From the NCBI RefSeq assembly GCF_019749295.1, contig NZ_JACWFG010000002.1, forward strand, positions 209,326 to 273,325: 64,000 nt of DNA, given 5' to 3'. The number at the start of each line of letters is the position of its first letter. Positions within the stretch are counted from its first letter, which is position 1. The DNA is from Neobacillus niacini (GTDB lineage Bacteria; Bacillota; Bacilli; Bacillales; Cytobacillaceae). Positions 25,605 to 34,935 of the stretch are shown piece by piece. The position numbers and the translations under genes are program-made. The notes beneath the pieces are model-generated. The model made no database searches. It was not told the DNA's origin and saw nothing but the letters and a program-made list of their open reading frames with translations.

Positions 25605-27758
25605 TTACGCTGCCTGTTCGATAATTGTGTCACTGCTCTTATTACGCTTGAAACTTACTGTAATGAAGATAAATGTCACGATCATGAAGCCAGCCATGTA
25701 AGCGAGCAATACTAGATTGTTTTGCCACATGTAAGCAAAGTCGCCGCTTGAGATCACGGCTTTAAACGCCTGGACGCTGTATGTCATTGGGAAGAATGCA
25801 TTAAATGGCTGCAGCGCCTCTGGTATTAACGCAAGTGGGAAAGTTCCCGCGCTTGTAGTTAATTGCATGATTAGGATGAGAATGGCGATAAATCGGCCAA
25901 CATCCGCTAACGTTGTGACCAGCAATTGAATCAATGTCACGAACACCATACTTGTTAGAATCGTTGTTACGATAAACAATGGCAAGCTTTGTACTTCAAT
26001 TCCTAAGCCAATAAGTAACACAAAATCGACTAATAGCGCCTGAACAACACCAATAATAGTGATGACGCCAAACTTACCGAAAAACCATTGTGAAGCCGAA
26101 GCCGGTTTGACTGCGGGTTCCCTTAGACCAAAAACAATTGAGATTATGAGTGCACCGACAAATAATCCAAGTGAGATGAAATAAGGTGCAAAGCCGGTAC
26201 CGTAGTTTGGCACGGTGTTAATCTCATTTTTATCCACCTTAACAGGCTCGCCCATCATATCATACGTATCATCATCCGCCTCTACACTGTTCGCTGCTTC
26301 CGCTCCGTCTGACAGCTTCTCGTTTAACTCTGAAGTTCCGTCCTGCAATTTTTCCGTTCCTGCTTGTAATTCAGCAGAACCATCTGCTAGCTTTCCGGTT
26401 CCTTCTGTTATTTTACCTGCGCCCGATGACAATTCTCCCATACCGGCTGTCAGCTGGTTGGCACCGGAAGTTAATGCGTTCGAGCCTTCATAAAGCTGGT
26501 GAATTCCTTGCTGCAGCTTCACTTGGTTCTCATTGATTTCGCCAATGCCGCCAATTAATTGATCAAAGACAGGGTCTGTTTGTTGTTTCAATTGTGTTTC
26601 TAAACCAGATGTCGCTCCCTGCAGTTGTTCGTTTACCTGTGTTTTAAACTGCGTGAAGCCCTGGTGCAATCCAGGAGTGATTGCTTGTGAAACCTGCTGC
26701 TCCACCTCTGCCTTGGATGGCGCAGTCTGTTGTTCCATAATGGCTGTCACCGTTTCAGCGGGAACACCATTGGCGATTAACGCTTTAGCGAGTTCCTGCA
26801 TTTTGGCTGTCTGCTGTGCAATCATCTGGTCCGCAATTTGCGCAGATAATCCAGCGCCTAACTGAGTTTCAAATTGATTGATACCATCGTTTAATTTCTC
26901 TGTACTGCCCGCTAACTGAGAGTTGATTCCGGCTGCAATTCCTGCTGGCAATTCTTCTTTGATTTGCTCAGCCCCTGCTTGTGCTTTTTCGGTGCCTGTC
27001 ACCAGCTGCGGCAGTTTCTCGTCAACCTCTTGTAATCCTTGTTGAATCGCCGCCGTACCTTGTGCTACCTCATTTGAACCCGATGCGGCACTGTTGATTC
27101 CTTCTTCAAATTCAATCGATTTGCTTGCTAAGGTTTCAAGGTTTTCCTTGATTTGTCCTGCACCCTCGTTTAATTCTGCTGAACCATCTTTGATTTGGCC
27201 GGCACCCTCGCTTGCTTGGGCTAACCCATCACCCATTTCGGTTACTTTTTCAAAAATACTTTCAGAGTATGTTGCGACAATCTCCTTTGAGATCTCCGCT
27301 TTGATTTCCTTCATCGCGGTTTCACCAATTTGCGCAGAAAGGAAGTTTGCCCCTTCATTCGGAACATATTTGATTTCTAACTTTTCCGGTTGATCCTCCA
27401 GCAAGGTTGTTGCATTTTTTGAAAAATTGCTTGGAATTTCGACCAGGATATAATACTCTTGATCCTCCAAGCCTTGATAGCCCTGCTTCTTATCTACAAT
27501 ATCAAAATCAAACGTATTGCTTTTCTTCAGACTTTTGACCAGGTCATCCCCAATCTGTAGCTGCTCACCATCCAGCACAGCCCCTTCATCCTGATTCACA
27601 ATCGCCACAGGCAGGTCGCCTAAATATTTATACGGATCCCAAAACGCCCACAGAAACATCCCGGCATATAAAACGGGAATAAAGAGAATGGCGATGATGG
27701 GAATGAGCACCTTGCGATTGGAAAGGATTGTTTTTAATTCTGCCTTAAGTCCTTTCAT
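25605..27758 (-). CDS. YhgE/Pip-family membrane protein (ABC-2 type fold)
   Basis: 717 aa. One N-terminal membrane segment (about 18-38) is followed by a large extracellular region of ~480 residues with the YhgE/Pip N-terminal motif (VAIVNQDEGA), then pentapeptide-like coiled repeats such as GAGQIKDGSAELNEGAG, a Gln-rich middle, and five or six membrane segments from about 525. Relatives are the phage infection protein Pip (phage receptor), YueB and MmpL-like accessory proteins. The TetR gene upstream probably controls it, as yhgD does yhgE in B. subtilis. The ~300-nt leader contains copy 3 of the four-hairpin element. Confidence 0.85.
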   Translation of the reverse strand: MKGLKAELKTILSNRKVLIPIIAILFIPVLYAGMFLWAFWDPYKYLGDLPVAIVNQDEGAVLDGEQLQIGDDLVKSLKKSNTFDFDIVDKKQGYQGLEDQEYYILVEIPSNFSKNATTLLEDQPEKLEIKYVPNEGANFLSAQIGETAMKEIKAEISKEIVATYSESIFEKVTEMGDGLAQASEGAGQIKDGSAELNEGAGQIKENLETLASKSIEFEEGINSAASGSNEVAQGTAAIQQGLQEVDEKLPQLVTGTEKAQAGAEQIKEELPAGIAAGINSQLAGSTEKLNDGINQFETQLGAGLSAQIADQMIAQQTAKMQELAKALIANGVPAETVTAIMEQQTAPSKAEVEQQVSQAITPGLHQGFTQFKTQVNEQLQGATSGLETQLKQQTDPVFDQLIGGIGEINENQVKLQQGIHQLYEGSNALTSGANQLTAGMGELSSGAGKITEGTGKLADGSAELQAGTEKLQDGTSELNEKLSDGAEAANSVEADDDTYDMMGEPVKVDKNEINTVPNYGTGFAPYFISLGLFVGALIISIVFGLREPAVKPASASQWFFGKFGVITIIGVVQALLVDFVLLIGLGIEVQSLPLFIVTTILTSMVFVTLIQLLVTTLADVGRFIAILILIMQLTTSAGTFPLALIPEALQPFNAFFPMTYSVQAFKAVISSGDFAYMWQNNLVLLAYMAGFMIVTFIFITVSFKRNKSSDTIIEQAA

Positions 27759-27789
27759 TCAACTTACCTCCGATACATTTTTGTGTTTT

Positions 27790-28000
27790 TGAAAAATAAA
27801 CGGAGAATATCCGGTTAAATAGGTATTTTCTTGTTTTTTGTTTGAAATAAGGGACGTTTTTCCGTCTATCGTCGATAAATCTTTGAATCTTGGCTTATTT
27901 CAAATCGTTAGTCGGAATACCTCCGCTTATATCTGCCTTTTAAGCTTGCGCTTATACCTTAACAGGAAATTCTCCGCTTATGACTTCTCATACCTATTCG
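27790..28000 (+). repeat. Four-hairpin intergenic element, copy 3
   Basis: Hairpins at 27796-27818, 27850-27868 (degenerate), 27908-27930 and 27961-27980. The spacer GATAAATCTTTGAATCTTGG parallels ATCCAAATCCTTTGAATTTG of copy 1, and the right side (TTATGACTTCTCATACCT) parallels TCTATGAATTCTCAACCCT of copy 1. It is more decayed than the others. It lies between a putative TetR-controlled promoter and the YhgE start. Confidence 0.8.
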
Positions 28001-28037
28001 AAAAAATGAATCATACCAAAGCCCACATTTTCAAAAG

Positions 28038-28100
28038 TGACTATTTTTCTCATTTAGTCATTTTTAAGTATAAAAAGTGACCGTTCTGTTCAACCGGTCA
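28038..28100 (-). promoter_or_regulatory. Two 23-bp TetR-type operators flanking a -10 box
   Basis: TGACTA-N11-TAGTCA at 28038-28060 and TGACCG-N11-CGGTCA at 28078-28100, 40 bp apart centre to centre. A minus-strand TATACT lies between them with TTGAAC upstream (spacer 15, short). The third copy of the motif is at the TetR promoter (28725-28747). Likely control of yhgE transcription. Confidence 0.6.
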
Positions 28101-28121
28101 TTTTACTGCAAAATAAAAGAC

Positions 28122-28697
28122 TCATGCTAACAAGCCTTTTAGTAAGTAAAGTTCAAAGAGCTTTGCGATTTCTTCTTTTGTTAATGGTGGATGGTTCCTC
28201 TGCCAGTCGATTACCAAGGAAAAGTACATTTTCAGCATCACAAAAGCCGTGACTTCTGGATCGCAGGATTTGATTTCCCCTTTATCGATTGCTTTTTGAA
28301 TGATTGCTTTCATGTACTGAATGATTGATTGCTCCACCCGCTGCATCGCTTCGACGACAGTTTGTGTGCCCATATCGCGTTCTTCCTGAATCAATTTTAT
28401 CGTCAATTGATGCGATTCCCGGAACGCATGAACCCGAACTAATACGCTGTTCACATTTTCAAGAATCGAGGCTGACTCATCCAATACGCTTTCCACTTCG
28501 AATCGAATATCAGCGATTAACGAGTTGATGATTTCTTCAAATAACTCTTCCTTTGTTTTGAAAAAGGTATAGATGGTTCCTTTCCCCACATTGGCCAGCT
28601 TTGCAACCTGATCCATCGTTGTTGCCTTATAGCCATATAAGGAAAAAGACTTTGCTGCTGCCTCTAATATCAATTTCTTCCGATCAATCACTGCCAC
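28122..28697 (-). CDS. TetR/AcrR-family regulator (YhgD-like)
   Basis: 191 aa from the GTG at 28697 (MAVIDRKKLILEAAA), seven bases after GAGGTG; GTG codons further upstream are less well placed. The HTH is at about 22-45 (ATTMDQVAKLANVGKGTIYTFF). The C-terminal ligand domain is helical. It probably represses itself and the downstream yhgE-like gene through the 23-bp TGACYR-N11-YRGTCA palindromes. Inducer unknown. Confidence 0.88.
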   Translation of the reverse strand: MAVIDRKKLILEAAAKSFSLYGYKATTMDQVAKLANVGKGTIYTFFKTKEELFEEIINSLIADIRFEVESVLDESASILENVNSVLVRVHAFRESHQLTIKLIQEERDMGTQTVVEAMQRVEQSIIQYMKAIIQKAIDKGEIKSCDPEVTAFVMLKMYFSLVIDWQRNHPPLTKEEIAKLFELYLLKGLLA

Positions 28698-28724
28698 ATC
28701 CACACACCTCACTTTTAAAAAAAC

Positions 28725-28747
28725 TGACTAAAATACTAATTTGGTCA
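28725..28747 (-). promoter_or_regulatory. TetR-type operator at its own promoter
   Basis: TGACTA-N11-TGGTCA, with the same 23-bp geometry as the two sites at 28038-28100. It lies 28 bp upstream of the regulator start, where RNA polymerase would bind. Confidence 0.6.
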
Positions 28748-28921
28748 TTTGAACAAAAAGTACTATAACATATGTATTTTAGAAAAGCAACACACTAAAG
28801 TTTGCCTCCTAAGGAGTTTTTCATCCTGCGAATTTTGTCAAATTGTTTTATGGAACTAATTGCCGCTTACATACGTCTTATTAAGTAGAGATATAAAGGG
28901 AATAATTGGGGGATCATTTCG

Positions 28922-29062
28922 ATGAAAAGAGTTTTAATTGCATTGTTTATTGCGTTGGTTTTGTTTTGTGCCACGGGTGGTTTGGAGCGGTTTGCAGAAG
29001 ATACAAAAACACCGGAACCAGGGGTAACACAAGAAACTGAGGCAGCAATTGATTTATCATAA
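28922..29062 (+). CDS. Small exported or membrane-anchored peptide, unknown
   Basis: 46 aa: Met-Lys-Arg, a hydrophobic stretch VLIALFIALVLF, then an acidic, Thr/Pro/Glu-rich tail (EDTKTPEPGVTQETE). GGGGGA lies nine bases upstream and a strong terminator starts 10 bp after the stop, so it is a plausible complete gene. There is a Cys after the hydrophobic segment, but VLFC is a poor lipobox. Confidence 0.65.
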   Translation: MKRVLIALFIALVLFCATGGLERFAEDTKTPEPGVTQETEAAIDLS

Positions 29063-29072
29063 AAAATTTGAT

Positions 29073-29103
29073 CAGTCCCGGCATTGCTGGGACTGGTTTT
29101 TTT
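29073..29103 (+). terminator. Intrinsic terminator of the 46-aa gene
   Basis: CAGTCCC / GGGACTG stem (29073-29079 / 29089-29095) and T7. Confidence 0.88.
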
Positions 29104-29173
29104 CGTGAGCGCCGTGTCAAAATCTCTGACATGGACATACCTTATAAATGGACAAACTCCAATCAGTCATTCA

Positions 29174-29710
29174 TTAGGCTAACTGGTCTGCTGCCTTCTT
29201 TTTTCGATAAATTGTTTTTTCTAGATAGTTTCCAAGAAAGCCGAGCAGGAGTCCGAAGGTCAGGCCGCTAAACACAGGCAGATCTAGGATACTTAGGACC
29301 TTAAATTGGTTCAAATAGGGAAGGTCATGCCAAAATAGTCCAAAATCCATGCCTACCACCAAACCGATGAAAAAGCCTGTATAGTAAGATCTTCGTTTTA
29401 TTATCCGATCGAGGGCCTTGGCATTGCTGGCCTTGGCTGAATTAAACGCCTGCCAAATGGAAAAAGCATAGAGTGAGGGATAAAACATGCCCCACCTGTA
29501 ATTAACGACACTGTGGGCTTGGGAGAAATCACCAGTAAAAGAATAAAGTAGTGCTAGGTTCAAGTTCGAGTATAGATTAATGAGAATTTCAAAGCCAATC
29601 AACACAAAACCAATGATGTAATCCTTATTGTAAAGCTGTCCAAACCCCGGTAAGACCATCGACCATACCGCTGCTGCATATGGGGATTTATACTCAGTTC
29701 TCTGTCTCAT
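29174..29710 (-). CDS. Multi-pass membrane protein, paralogue of the protein at 48081
   Basis: 178 aa from the ATG at 29710 (MRQRTEYKSP), eight bases after GAGAGGA; the ATG three codons upstream is too close. Pattern WSMVLPGFGQLYNKDYIIGF, then SFTGDFSQAHSVVNYRWGMFYPSLYAFSIW, is repeated twice in the 255-aa protein at 48081-48848 (PGFGHLLLHRYIAGF, TLTGDFAKAKEVMDERW). Function unknown; the P-G-x-G-x-x-Y opening recalls TM2-type membrane proteins. Confidence 0.7.
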   Translation of the reverse strand: MRQRTEYKSPYAAAVWSMVLPGFGQLYNKDYIIGFVLIGFEILINLYSNLNLALLYSFTGDFSQAHSVVNYRWGMFYPSLYAFSIWQAFNSAKASNAKALDRIIKRRSYYTGFFIGLVVGMDFGLFWHDLPYLNQFKVLSILDLPVFSGLTFGLLLGFLGNYLEKTIYRKKKAADQLA

Positions 29711-29914
29711 TGCGCCCATCCTCTCTTTTTAATATATTACAGCCATTTTCTTTGGATTTGGGGGTTTTTCGGCATATTTCACAAAATTTGGTATTTTAGT
29801 TATAGCAGAATAATGAGGTCGCGGGTAATTTGAACCAAAATGATTTTGGATGTATACGAGAATGATAGATTGGTAAGAATGATGATAGAAAGTAATTTTA
29901 AGGGGGAAAGTAGA

Positions 29915-30064
29915 ATGAAAGAATCTAAATTGCTATTATCTCAATTTGCTAATGAAGAGGGCTTCGAGCTTACACAATATATTACTCACCTATTTGAATA
30001 CGTCTCAACGCAGCTGGGACAGAATCAACCTATTAACACAACAGCCGAAATGGAAAATACCTAA
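29915..30064 (+). CDS. Small soluble protein, unknown
   Basis: 49 aa from the ATG at 29915 (MKESKLLLSQ), preceded by AGGGGGAAAG. It is acidic and amphipathic, with LTQYITHLFEYVSTQ as a likely helix. A terminator immediately follows. An in-frame extension to 29840 lacks a ribosome binding site. No family recognised. Confidence 0.6.
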   Translation: MKESKLLLSQFANEEGFELTQYITHLFEYVSTQLGQNQPINTTAEMENT

Positions 30065-30066
30065 GC

Positions 30067-30097
30067 CCAGGCGTCAATCGAGCCTGGACTTTTTTTA
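30067..30097 (+). terminator. Intrinsic terminator of the 49-aa gene
   Basis: CCAGGC / GCCTGG arms (30067-30072 / 30082-30087) followed by ACTTTTTTT. Confidence 0.85.
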
Positions 30098-30233
30098 TTT
30101 ATAGCCCTGAAAACCACGATTATTTTTATAAAAAAACCGGTCTTGAGGAGAAATACCTTTTTCTCTCCTCTAAAGTCCATTTTTTGGGTATAATATAGGA
30201 ATATGGATTTTTCTAAAAAAGGGGGTCGTGGCT

Positions 30234-31865
30234 TTGGGAGCAACGACTGCTAACGAACGGATCGAACTTCTTGCAGAAGAGATAAAAGAATTGCTGCATC
30301 CGCATGCTGCCGATGATGTGAAGCTCGTTCAAAAGGGCCTCATGCTGTACCGGCAAGGGCTGGTCAAGCAAGTACAAATATGGAATGCCCAAATTACGGC
30401 GATGGTACAGGATGTGACGCCTTGCTATGTGAAGCTCCATTTCACAAGTTTGTCGCTTAGCAGCTGTACATGCCCGCACGAGGGATTATGCCGCCATCAG
30501 ATGGCTGTGTTTTTTGCTGCCTATTCACGTGTTGGAAGTGTCGCAGAGTGGGTCGCGGAATGGCGGGAGCCGATGAAGGAAAAGAATGACGTTGCTGACT
30601 GGGGTCTTCAGAAAGCAAAGGATTTAATAAAGGCGAACGGTGTCATGAAGCCTGATTATGGGCGCTGGGTTGAATCTTTCGAAGTGAGCTTCGATACCAT
30701 CCTTAATTCGAAAAAGTACTCCAGCCCTTTTATCATTGCTGAGCTTTTCAATATTTATGAACGGCGGATTAGAGCAAGCGCTCCGGTGGAACAGGAATGG
30801 CGCCTGCTGTATGAAATGGTTGGAATCGTGGTTTCGTTTAAAAAGCTGGCGGCTCTGACAGAAGACTCAGGGTTTGCAGAGGATGTCGTTAGACGTGCAT
30901 ACCTTTCCGTTTTCCATAATTTAATCGAGGATGCCGATGAGCTCGTTTTGAAAATTGGAGTTCAGTCACTTCCGTTTGACTTCGACGATTTTATTTTAAA
31001 ATTAAAGGACGAAGTGTTTGAGCTTTTGACATCAGCTACGGGACTTGAGCAGGAACGAGTCTATCTCTACCGCCTCCTCTGGACTAACCTTTTTAAAAAG
31101 AAAGAATGGCGTGATCAAGAAATCTTAGCGATTAATGAACGAATGAAGTCGCTGGAGGAGTGGGAAAATCCAAATCCGCTCATGGTGGCTGGGATACATA
31201 TCAGCGTTTTGCAGCAAAAGGATGAACTAGCATTAGATTTGATTAATAAAATGGATGATAAAGTGATTACCCCTTATATGCTCCATTGGATTGATCTGTT
31301 GTCACAGAATAAAGCGTGGAAACGAGTCGGGCCGTATATTGAGCTGTTTTCATCTAACCTTAAGGGTTATTTAGACTTCCTGCGTACGTATCATTCTTGT
31401 GCGTCCTTCACGCGGTCGTCACTTAAGGCGATTAGCCCATATGTAACGGAAAATGGTAAGTTTGAATTATATGAACGGACGATGCTGGCGACGCTGCCTT
31501 ATAGCTATACTGAGTATGAATTTTTGTTATTTGAACGGAAGCAGTACGACAAATGGGGTGACCTCCAGGCCTTTATGGGGTGGAAGTTTTACGATTTGCC
31601 AAGGGAGCGCGTTAAAGTGATTGAAAAAGAAAAACCGGAAGTGCTGCTAGGGATGCTGCACCAATCCGCACTGAACGAAATCAATCAAAAAAACCGCTCC
31701 AGCTACAAAGCAGCCGTACGGCACCTAAAAAAACTGCGTACATTATATAAGAAGACCAAACGCGTCGACGACTGGCAATACTTCCTCGACAGCCTAATGG
31801 AAAAAACCAAAAGACTCCGCGCCTTCCACGAAGAATGCAGACGGAGCAAGCTTATCGAAGAATAA
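30234..31865 (+). CDS. ywqB: SWIM zinc-finger protein (YwqB-like)
   Basis: About 543 aa from the TTG at 30234, eight bases after GGGGG; a GTG at 30228 is too close to it. The SWIM motif CxCPxxxxCxHxMA is at about residues 76-90 (SCTCPHEGLCRHQMA). The rest is alpha-helical and repeats-like, with no other domain visible. A TATAAT box is at 30189-30194. SWIM proteins of this type are encoded next to SNF2 ATPases, as ywqB-ywqA in B. subtilis, and presumably act together on DNA. A 150-bp gap with a palindromic repeat separates it from the helicase. Confidence 0.85.
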   Translation: MGATTANERIELLAEEIKELLHPHAADDVKLVQKGLMLYRQGLVKQVQIWNAQITAMVQDVTPCYVKLHFTSLSLSSCTCPHEGLCRHQMAVFFAAYSRVGSVAEWVAEWREPMKEKNDVADWGLQKAKDLIKANGVMKPDYGRWVESFEVSFDTILNSKKYSSPFIIAELFNIYERRIRASAPVEQEWRLLYEMVGIVVSFKKLAALTEDSGFAEDVVRRAYLSVFHNLIEDADELVLKIGVQSLPFDFDDFILKLKDEVFELLTSATGLEQERVYLYRLLWTNLFKKKEWRDQEILAINERMKSLEEWENPNPLMVAGIHISVLQQKDELALDLINKMDDKVITPYMLHWIDLLSQNKAWKRVGPYIELFSSNLKGYLDFLRTYHSCASFTRSSLKAISPYVTENGKFELYERTMLATLPYSYTEYEFLLFERKQYDKWGDLQAFMGWKFYDLPRERVKVIEKEKPEVLLGMLHQSALNEINQKNRSSYKAAVRHLKKLRTLYKKTKRVDDWQYFLDSLMEKTKRLRAFHEECRRSKLIEE

Positions 31866-31969
31866 ATGGGACCATGCTGGGCGGTGCCTGTCACCGCTCG
31901 TGGACAGTGTCTTTCTGTGGTGACAGGCACCACTCGTGGACACTGTCCACCTCAGGCGGACAGTCCCAT
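31866..31969. repeat. GGTGCCTGTCACC palindrome element between ywqB and ywqA
   Basis: Outer arms ATGGGAC (31866-31872) and GTCCCAT (31963-31969); inner arms GGTGCCTGTCACC (31883-31895) and GGTGACAGGCACC (31919-31931); both followed by CTCGTGGACA. A ~100-bp hyphenated palindrome that starts right after the ywqB stop. The composition and the repeated copies elsewhere in the window suggest a REP-like mobile palindrome. Confidence 0.8.
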
Positions 31970-32014
31970 TCTAAAGAGATGTCCCCCCACCCTAGTAAAA
32001 GGAGTAACTTTGCG

Positions 32015-34918
32015 ATGCTGAAAACTAGATTTATCAAGCTTCTGACAACTAAATTGGAGGATGGCCGCTATTTTTTAGCTGCTCAGGATGAGTTTGGGCA
32101 TGTTTTGCCTGCTTCTGAGTGGAAGAATGTGCTGTTCGGCCGCCATGATGAGAGCTTTTTTGGCACGCTTCTGGAGACGGAGTCTGTAAATGACATGGAG
32201 GGTGTTGTGGTCACGGGCTGGCACCTTGTTTCTCTTTTTGCAAAGGAGTCGTTTAATCGGTTTATTGACTGGGACTGGGATGACCAATCGGAAATTTGCC
32301 TTGCTGCTGCTCACGCTCTTCATGAAGGAATTCTTGAGAAAGACTGGCTCCCGGACTTTTCCGTTTGGGAGAACGGTGAATTTCGCTGGAAGCTCCCTGT
32401 CCGAGTTGTGGATGAATTTGACCCTTCTTTTTGGGATCAGGAGGTTGATCCGCACCTGGAGGATTCCGAAACGGTACAGAAATTTATCTCGGACTTATAT
32501 GATCATGCTTTAGATGCCTATTTAACACGCAATGCTGCGATGAAAGAGTTGTTTGGACCAAAGCTGGCATTACTGAGGAAACAAAATATCTCTGGTGCGG
32601 AGCTGGCACGGTATTTTGATGAGGACAGCTGGCTTGAGTGGGTGGGAATCAAGGAAAGCGACACTCCTTTTACGATTGGACTGAGGCTGGAGGAACCGCT
32701 CGATGGCGAGGGTCCTTGGAACTTGGATGTTTTTTTGCGTGGTAAGAAGAATGTCGATGATGTTTATAGTTTGGATGCCAAGCTCCCAGCACGGTGGAAG
32801 CCATTTTTACAAAAAGTTGAAGCTGAACAAAGCCGCTGGGCAAGGTTAATTCCTTGGCTGAGTGAAGACGGAGTTACGTTGAAAGCTGGGCTCACAGAGG
32901 AAGAAGCATGGATGTTTTTAACTGAGGCCAGTGAAACCCTTGTCGCTTTGGACGTTGAGATCCTCCTTCCTTCCTGGTGGCAGGCGATGAAGAATGCCAA
33001 TTTGAAAGTGAAGGCTTCCCTGAAAGGGTCATCCAGCCACCGGCCATCGTTCGTTGGACTGCAGGCGATGCTTGATTTCAACTGGCGTTTTTCCATGAAC
33101 GGTGTCGACTTTTCTGAGGATGAGTTCAGCCAGCTTGTCGAAGAAAAACGTCGACTGGTGTTTATTCGCGGCCGCTGGGTAAAGCTCGATCCGGGCTTTA
33201 TTCGACAAATTCAGGATTTGATGAGGCGTGCTGAGAAAGAAGGCCTGCATGTCAGAGATTTGCTTGAGCAGGAACTGATTGAAGATACGCCTTCTGAAGA
33301 TGAGCTAGAGAATCCGAAGGCTTTCGCGCGAATTCAAATTGAATTGAACAGTCAGTGGAAAAAGATGATCAAGCAGCTTTCCGAAGTACATGAGATTCCA
33401 TTGGAAGCTGTCCCTGAGGGGCTTCAGGGCGAGCTGCGGCCGTACCAGCAGTTGGGAATGAGCTGGCTTTGGTTCCTGCGCCATTATGGCTTTGGCGCCG
33501 TTCTCGCCGATGACATGGGACTCGGAAAAACGGTGCAATTAATTGCTTATTTATTGAAGGTGAAGGAAGAAATCGGAGCTCTTCCGGAATTGGTGACTGA
33601 GGATGAACCTAAAAAAGGTGCCAAAGAAAAGGCAGCCACTCCAAAAACTCCTGTTAAGGCAGCATTGATAATTTGCCCTACTTCGGTGCTTGGTAACTGG
33701 CAGAAGGAGCTCGAACGGTTTGCTCCGGAGATGAATGTGCATTTGCATTATGGACCGAACCGTCTGAAGGAAGAAGCCTTTATGGAAAAAATAAAGGATG
33801 CGGATGTTGTCCTTACCTCATATGGTCTGAGTCATATGGATTCAGAGGAGTTTGAGTCGATTCTTTGGAGTTCGATTGCGATTGATGAGGCACAGAATAT
33901 TAAAAATGCGGGCACGAAGCAGTCAAAGGCGGTTCGAAGGCTGCGGGCGAGTCATCATATCGCGTTGACGGGAACTCCAATGGAAAACCGTTTATCAGAG
34001 CTGTGGTCCATTTTTGATTTTACCAATCATGGCTATCTTGGCAGCTTAGGCCAATTCCAGAAAAAGTTCGTCATCCCGATCGAAAAGGATGAGAAAAAAG
34101 AAAAGGTCAATGAGCTGCAGTCGTTAATCCGTCCGTTCCTGCTGAGGAGGACGAAAAAGGATGAAGAAGTTGCCCTCAACCTTCCAGATAAGCAGGAGCA
34201 AAAAGAATACTGTCCGCTTACCACTGAACAGGCTTCGTTATACGAGCAGCTTGTGCGTGATACCTTTGCTGAAATTGAAAAGCTTTCAGGCTTTGAGCGC
34301 AAAGGGTTGATCCTGCAAATGCTCAGCAGGTTAAAACAACTGTGTAATCACCCTGCTCTTTATTTAAAAGAAAGGTCAGCTGACAGGCTGCTCCTTGAAC
34401 GTTCGAACAAGTTAGAGAAGCTTATCGACCTCGTTGATGCAGTCCTAGACTCTGGCGAAAGCTGTCTCATCTTTACGCAATATATTGAAATGGGTGAAAT
34501 GATTCGCGCGGCCATCAAGAAGAAGTTTGGTGTAGAGGTGCCGTTCCTAAACGGAAGTGTACCTAAAACACAGCGTGATGGGATGATTGAAAGGTTCCAG
34601 AATCAGGAGTTCCCTGTGTTCCTATTATCCTTGAAAGCAGGCGGAACAGGGTTAAACCTGACAGCAGCCAATCACGTTATCCACTACGACCGCTGGTGGA
34701 ATCCAGCCGTTGAAAACCAAGCAACAGACAGAGCATATCGAATCGGGCAATCTCGCTTCGTTCACGTACACAAACTCATCTGCACAGGCACACTCGAAGA
34801 AAAAATCGACGCCATGCTAGAGAAAAAACAGCACCTAAACGACCAAATTATCCAAAGCGAAAACTGGATCACCGAACTCTCTACAGACGAACTCAAAGAC
34901 TTGGTATATTTAGGTTAA
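32015..34918 (+). CDS. ywqA: SNF2-family DEAD/DEAH helicase (YwqA-like)
   Basis: 967 aa from the ATG at 32015, ten bases after AAAGGAG; earlier in-frame codons run through the palindromic repeat. N-terminal bacterial SNF2-associated domain (about 1-480), then helicase motifs: I DDMGLGKTVQ, Ia ICPTSVLGNW, II IDEAQNIKN (DEAQ), III ALTGTPMENR, V LKAGGTGLNLT, VI DRAYRIGQ. It is a dsDNA translocase that probably remodels protein-DNA complexes. Partner of the SWIM protein upstream. Confidence 0.93.
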   Translation: MLKTRFIKLLTTKLEDGRYFLAAQDEFGHVLPASEWKNVLFGRHDESFFGTLLETESVNDMEGVVVTGWHLVSLFAKESFNRFIDWDWDDQSEICLAAAHALHEGILEKDWLPDFSVWENGEFRWKLPVRVVDEFDPSFWDQEVDPHLEDSETVQKFISDLYDHALDAYLTRNAAMKELFGPKLALLRKQNISGAELARYFDEDSWLEWVGIKESDTPFTIGLRLEEPLDGEGPWNLDVFLRGKKNVDDVYSLDAKLPARWKPFLQKVEAEQSRWARLIPWLSEDGVTLKAGLTEEEAWMFLTEASETLVALDVEILLPSWWQAMKNANLKVKASLKGSSSHRPSFVGLQAMLDFNWRFSMNGVDFSEDEFSQLVEEKRRLVFIRGRWVKLDPGFIRQIQDLMRRAEKEGLHVRDLLEQELIEDTPSEDELENPKAFARIQIELNSQWKKMIKQLSEVHEIPLEAVPEGLQGELRPYQQLGMSWLWFLRHYGFGAVLADDMGLGKTVQLIAYLLKVKEEIGALPELVTEDEPKKGAKEKAATPKTPVKAALIICPTSVLGNWQKELERFAPEMNVHLHYGPNRLKEEAFMEKIKDADVVLTSYGLSHMDSEEFESILWSSIAIDEAQNIKNAGTKQSKAVRRLRASHHIALTGTPMENRLSELWSIFDFTNHGYLGSLGQFQKKFVIPIEKDEKKEKVNELQSLIRPFLLRRTKKDEEVALNLPDKQEQKEYCPLTTEQASLYEQLVRDTFAEIEKLSGFERKGLILQMLSRLKQLCNHPALYLKERSADRLLLERSNKLEKLIDLVDAVLDSGESCLIFTQYIEMGEMIRAAIKKKFGVEVPFLNGSVPKTQRDGMIERFQNQEFPVFLLSLKAGGTGLNLTAANHVIHYDRWWNPAVENQATDRAYRIGQSRFVHVHKLICTGTLEEKIDAMLEKKQHLNDQIIQSENWITELSTDELKDLVYLG

Positions 34919-34935
34919 TTATACAGTGATGTATA

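Noticed and set aside
27838..28080. 80-codon plus-strand frame
   Set aside because: It lies wholly on copy 3 of the four-hairpin element and matches only frames over the other copies.
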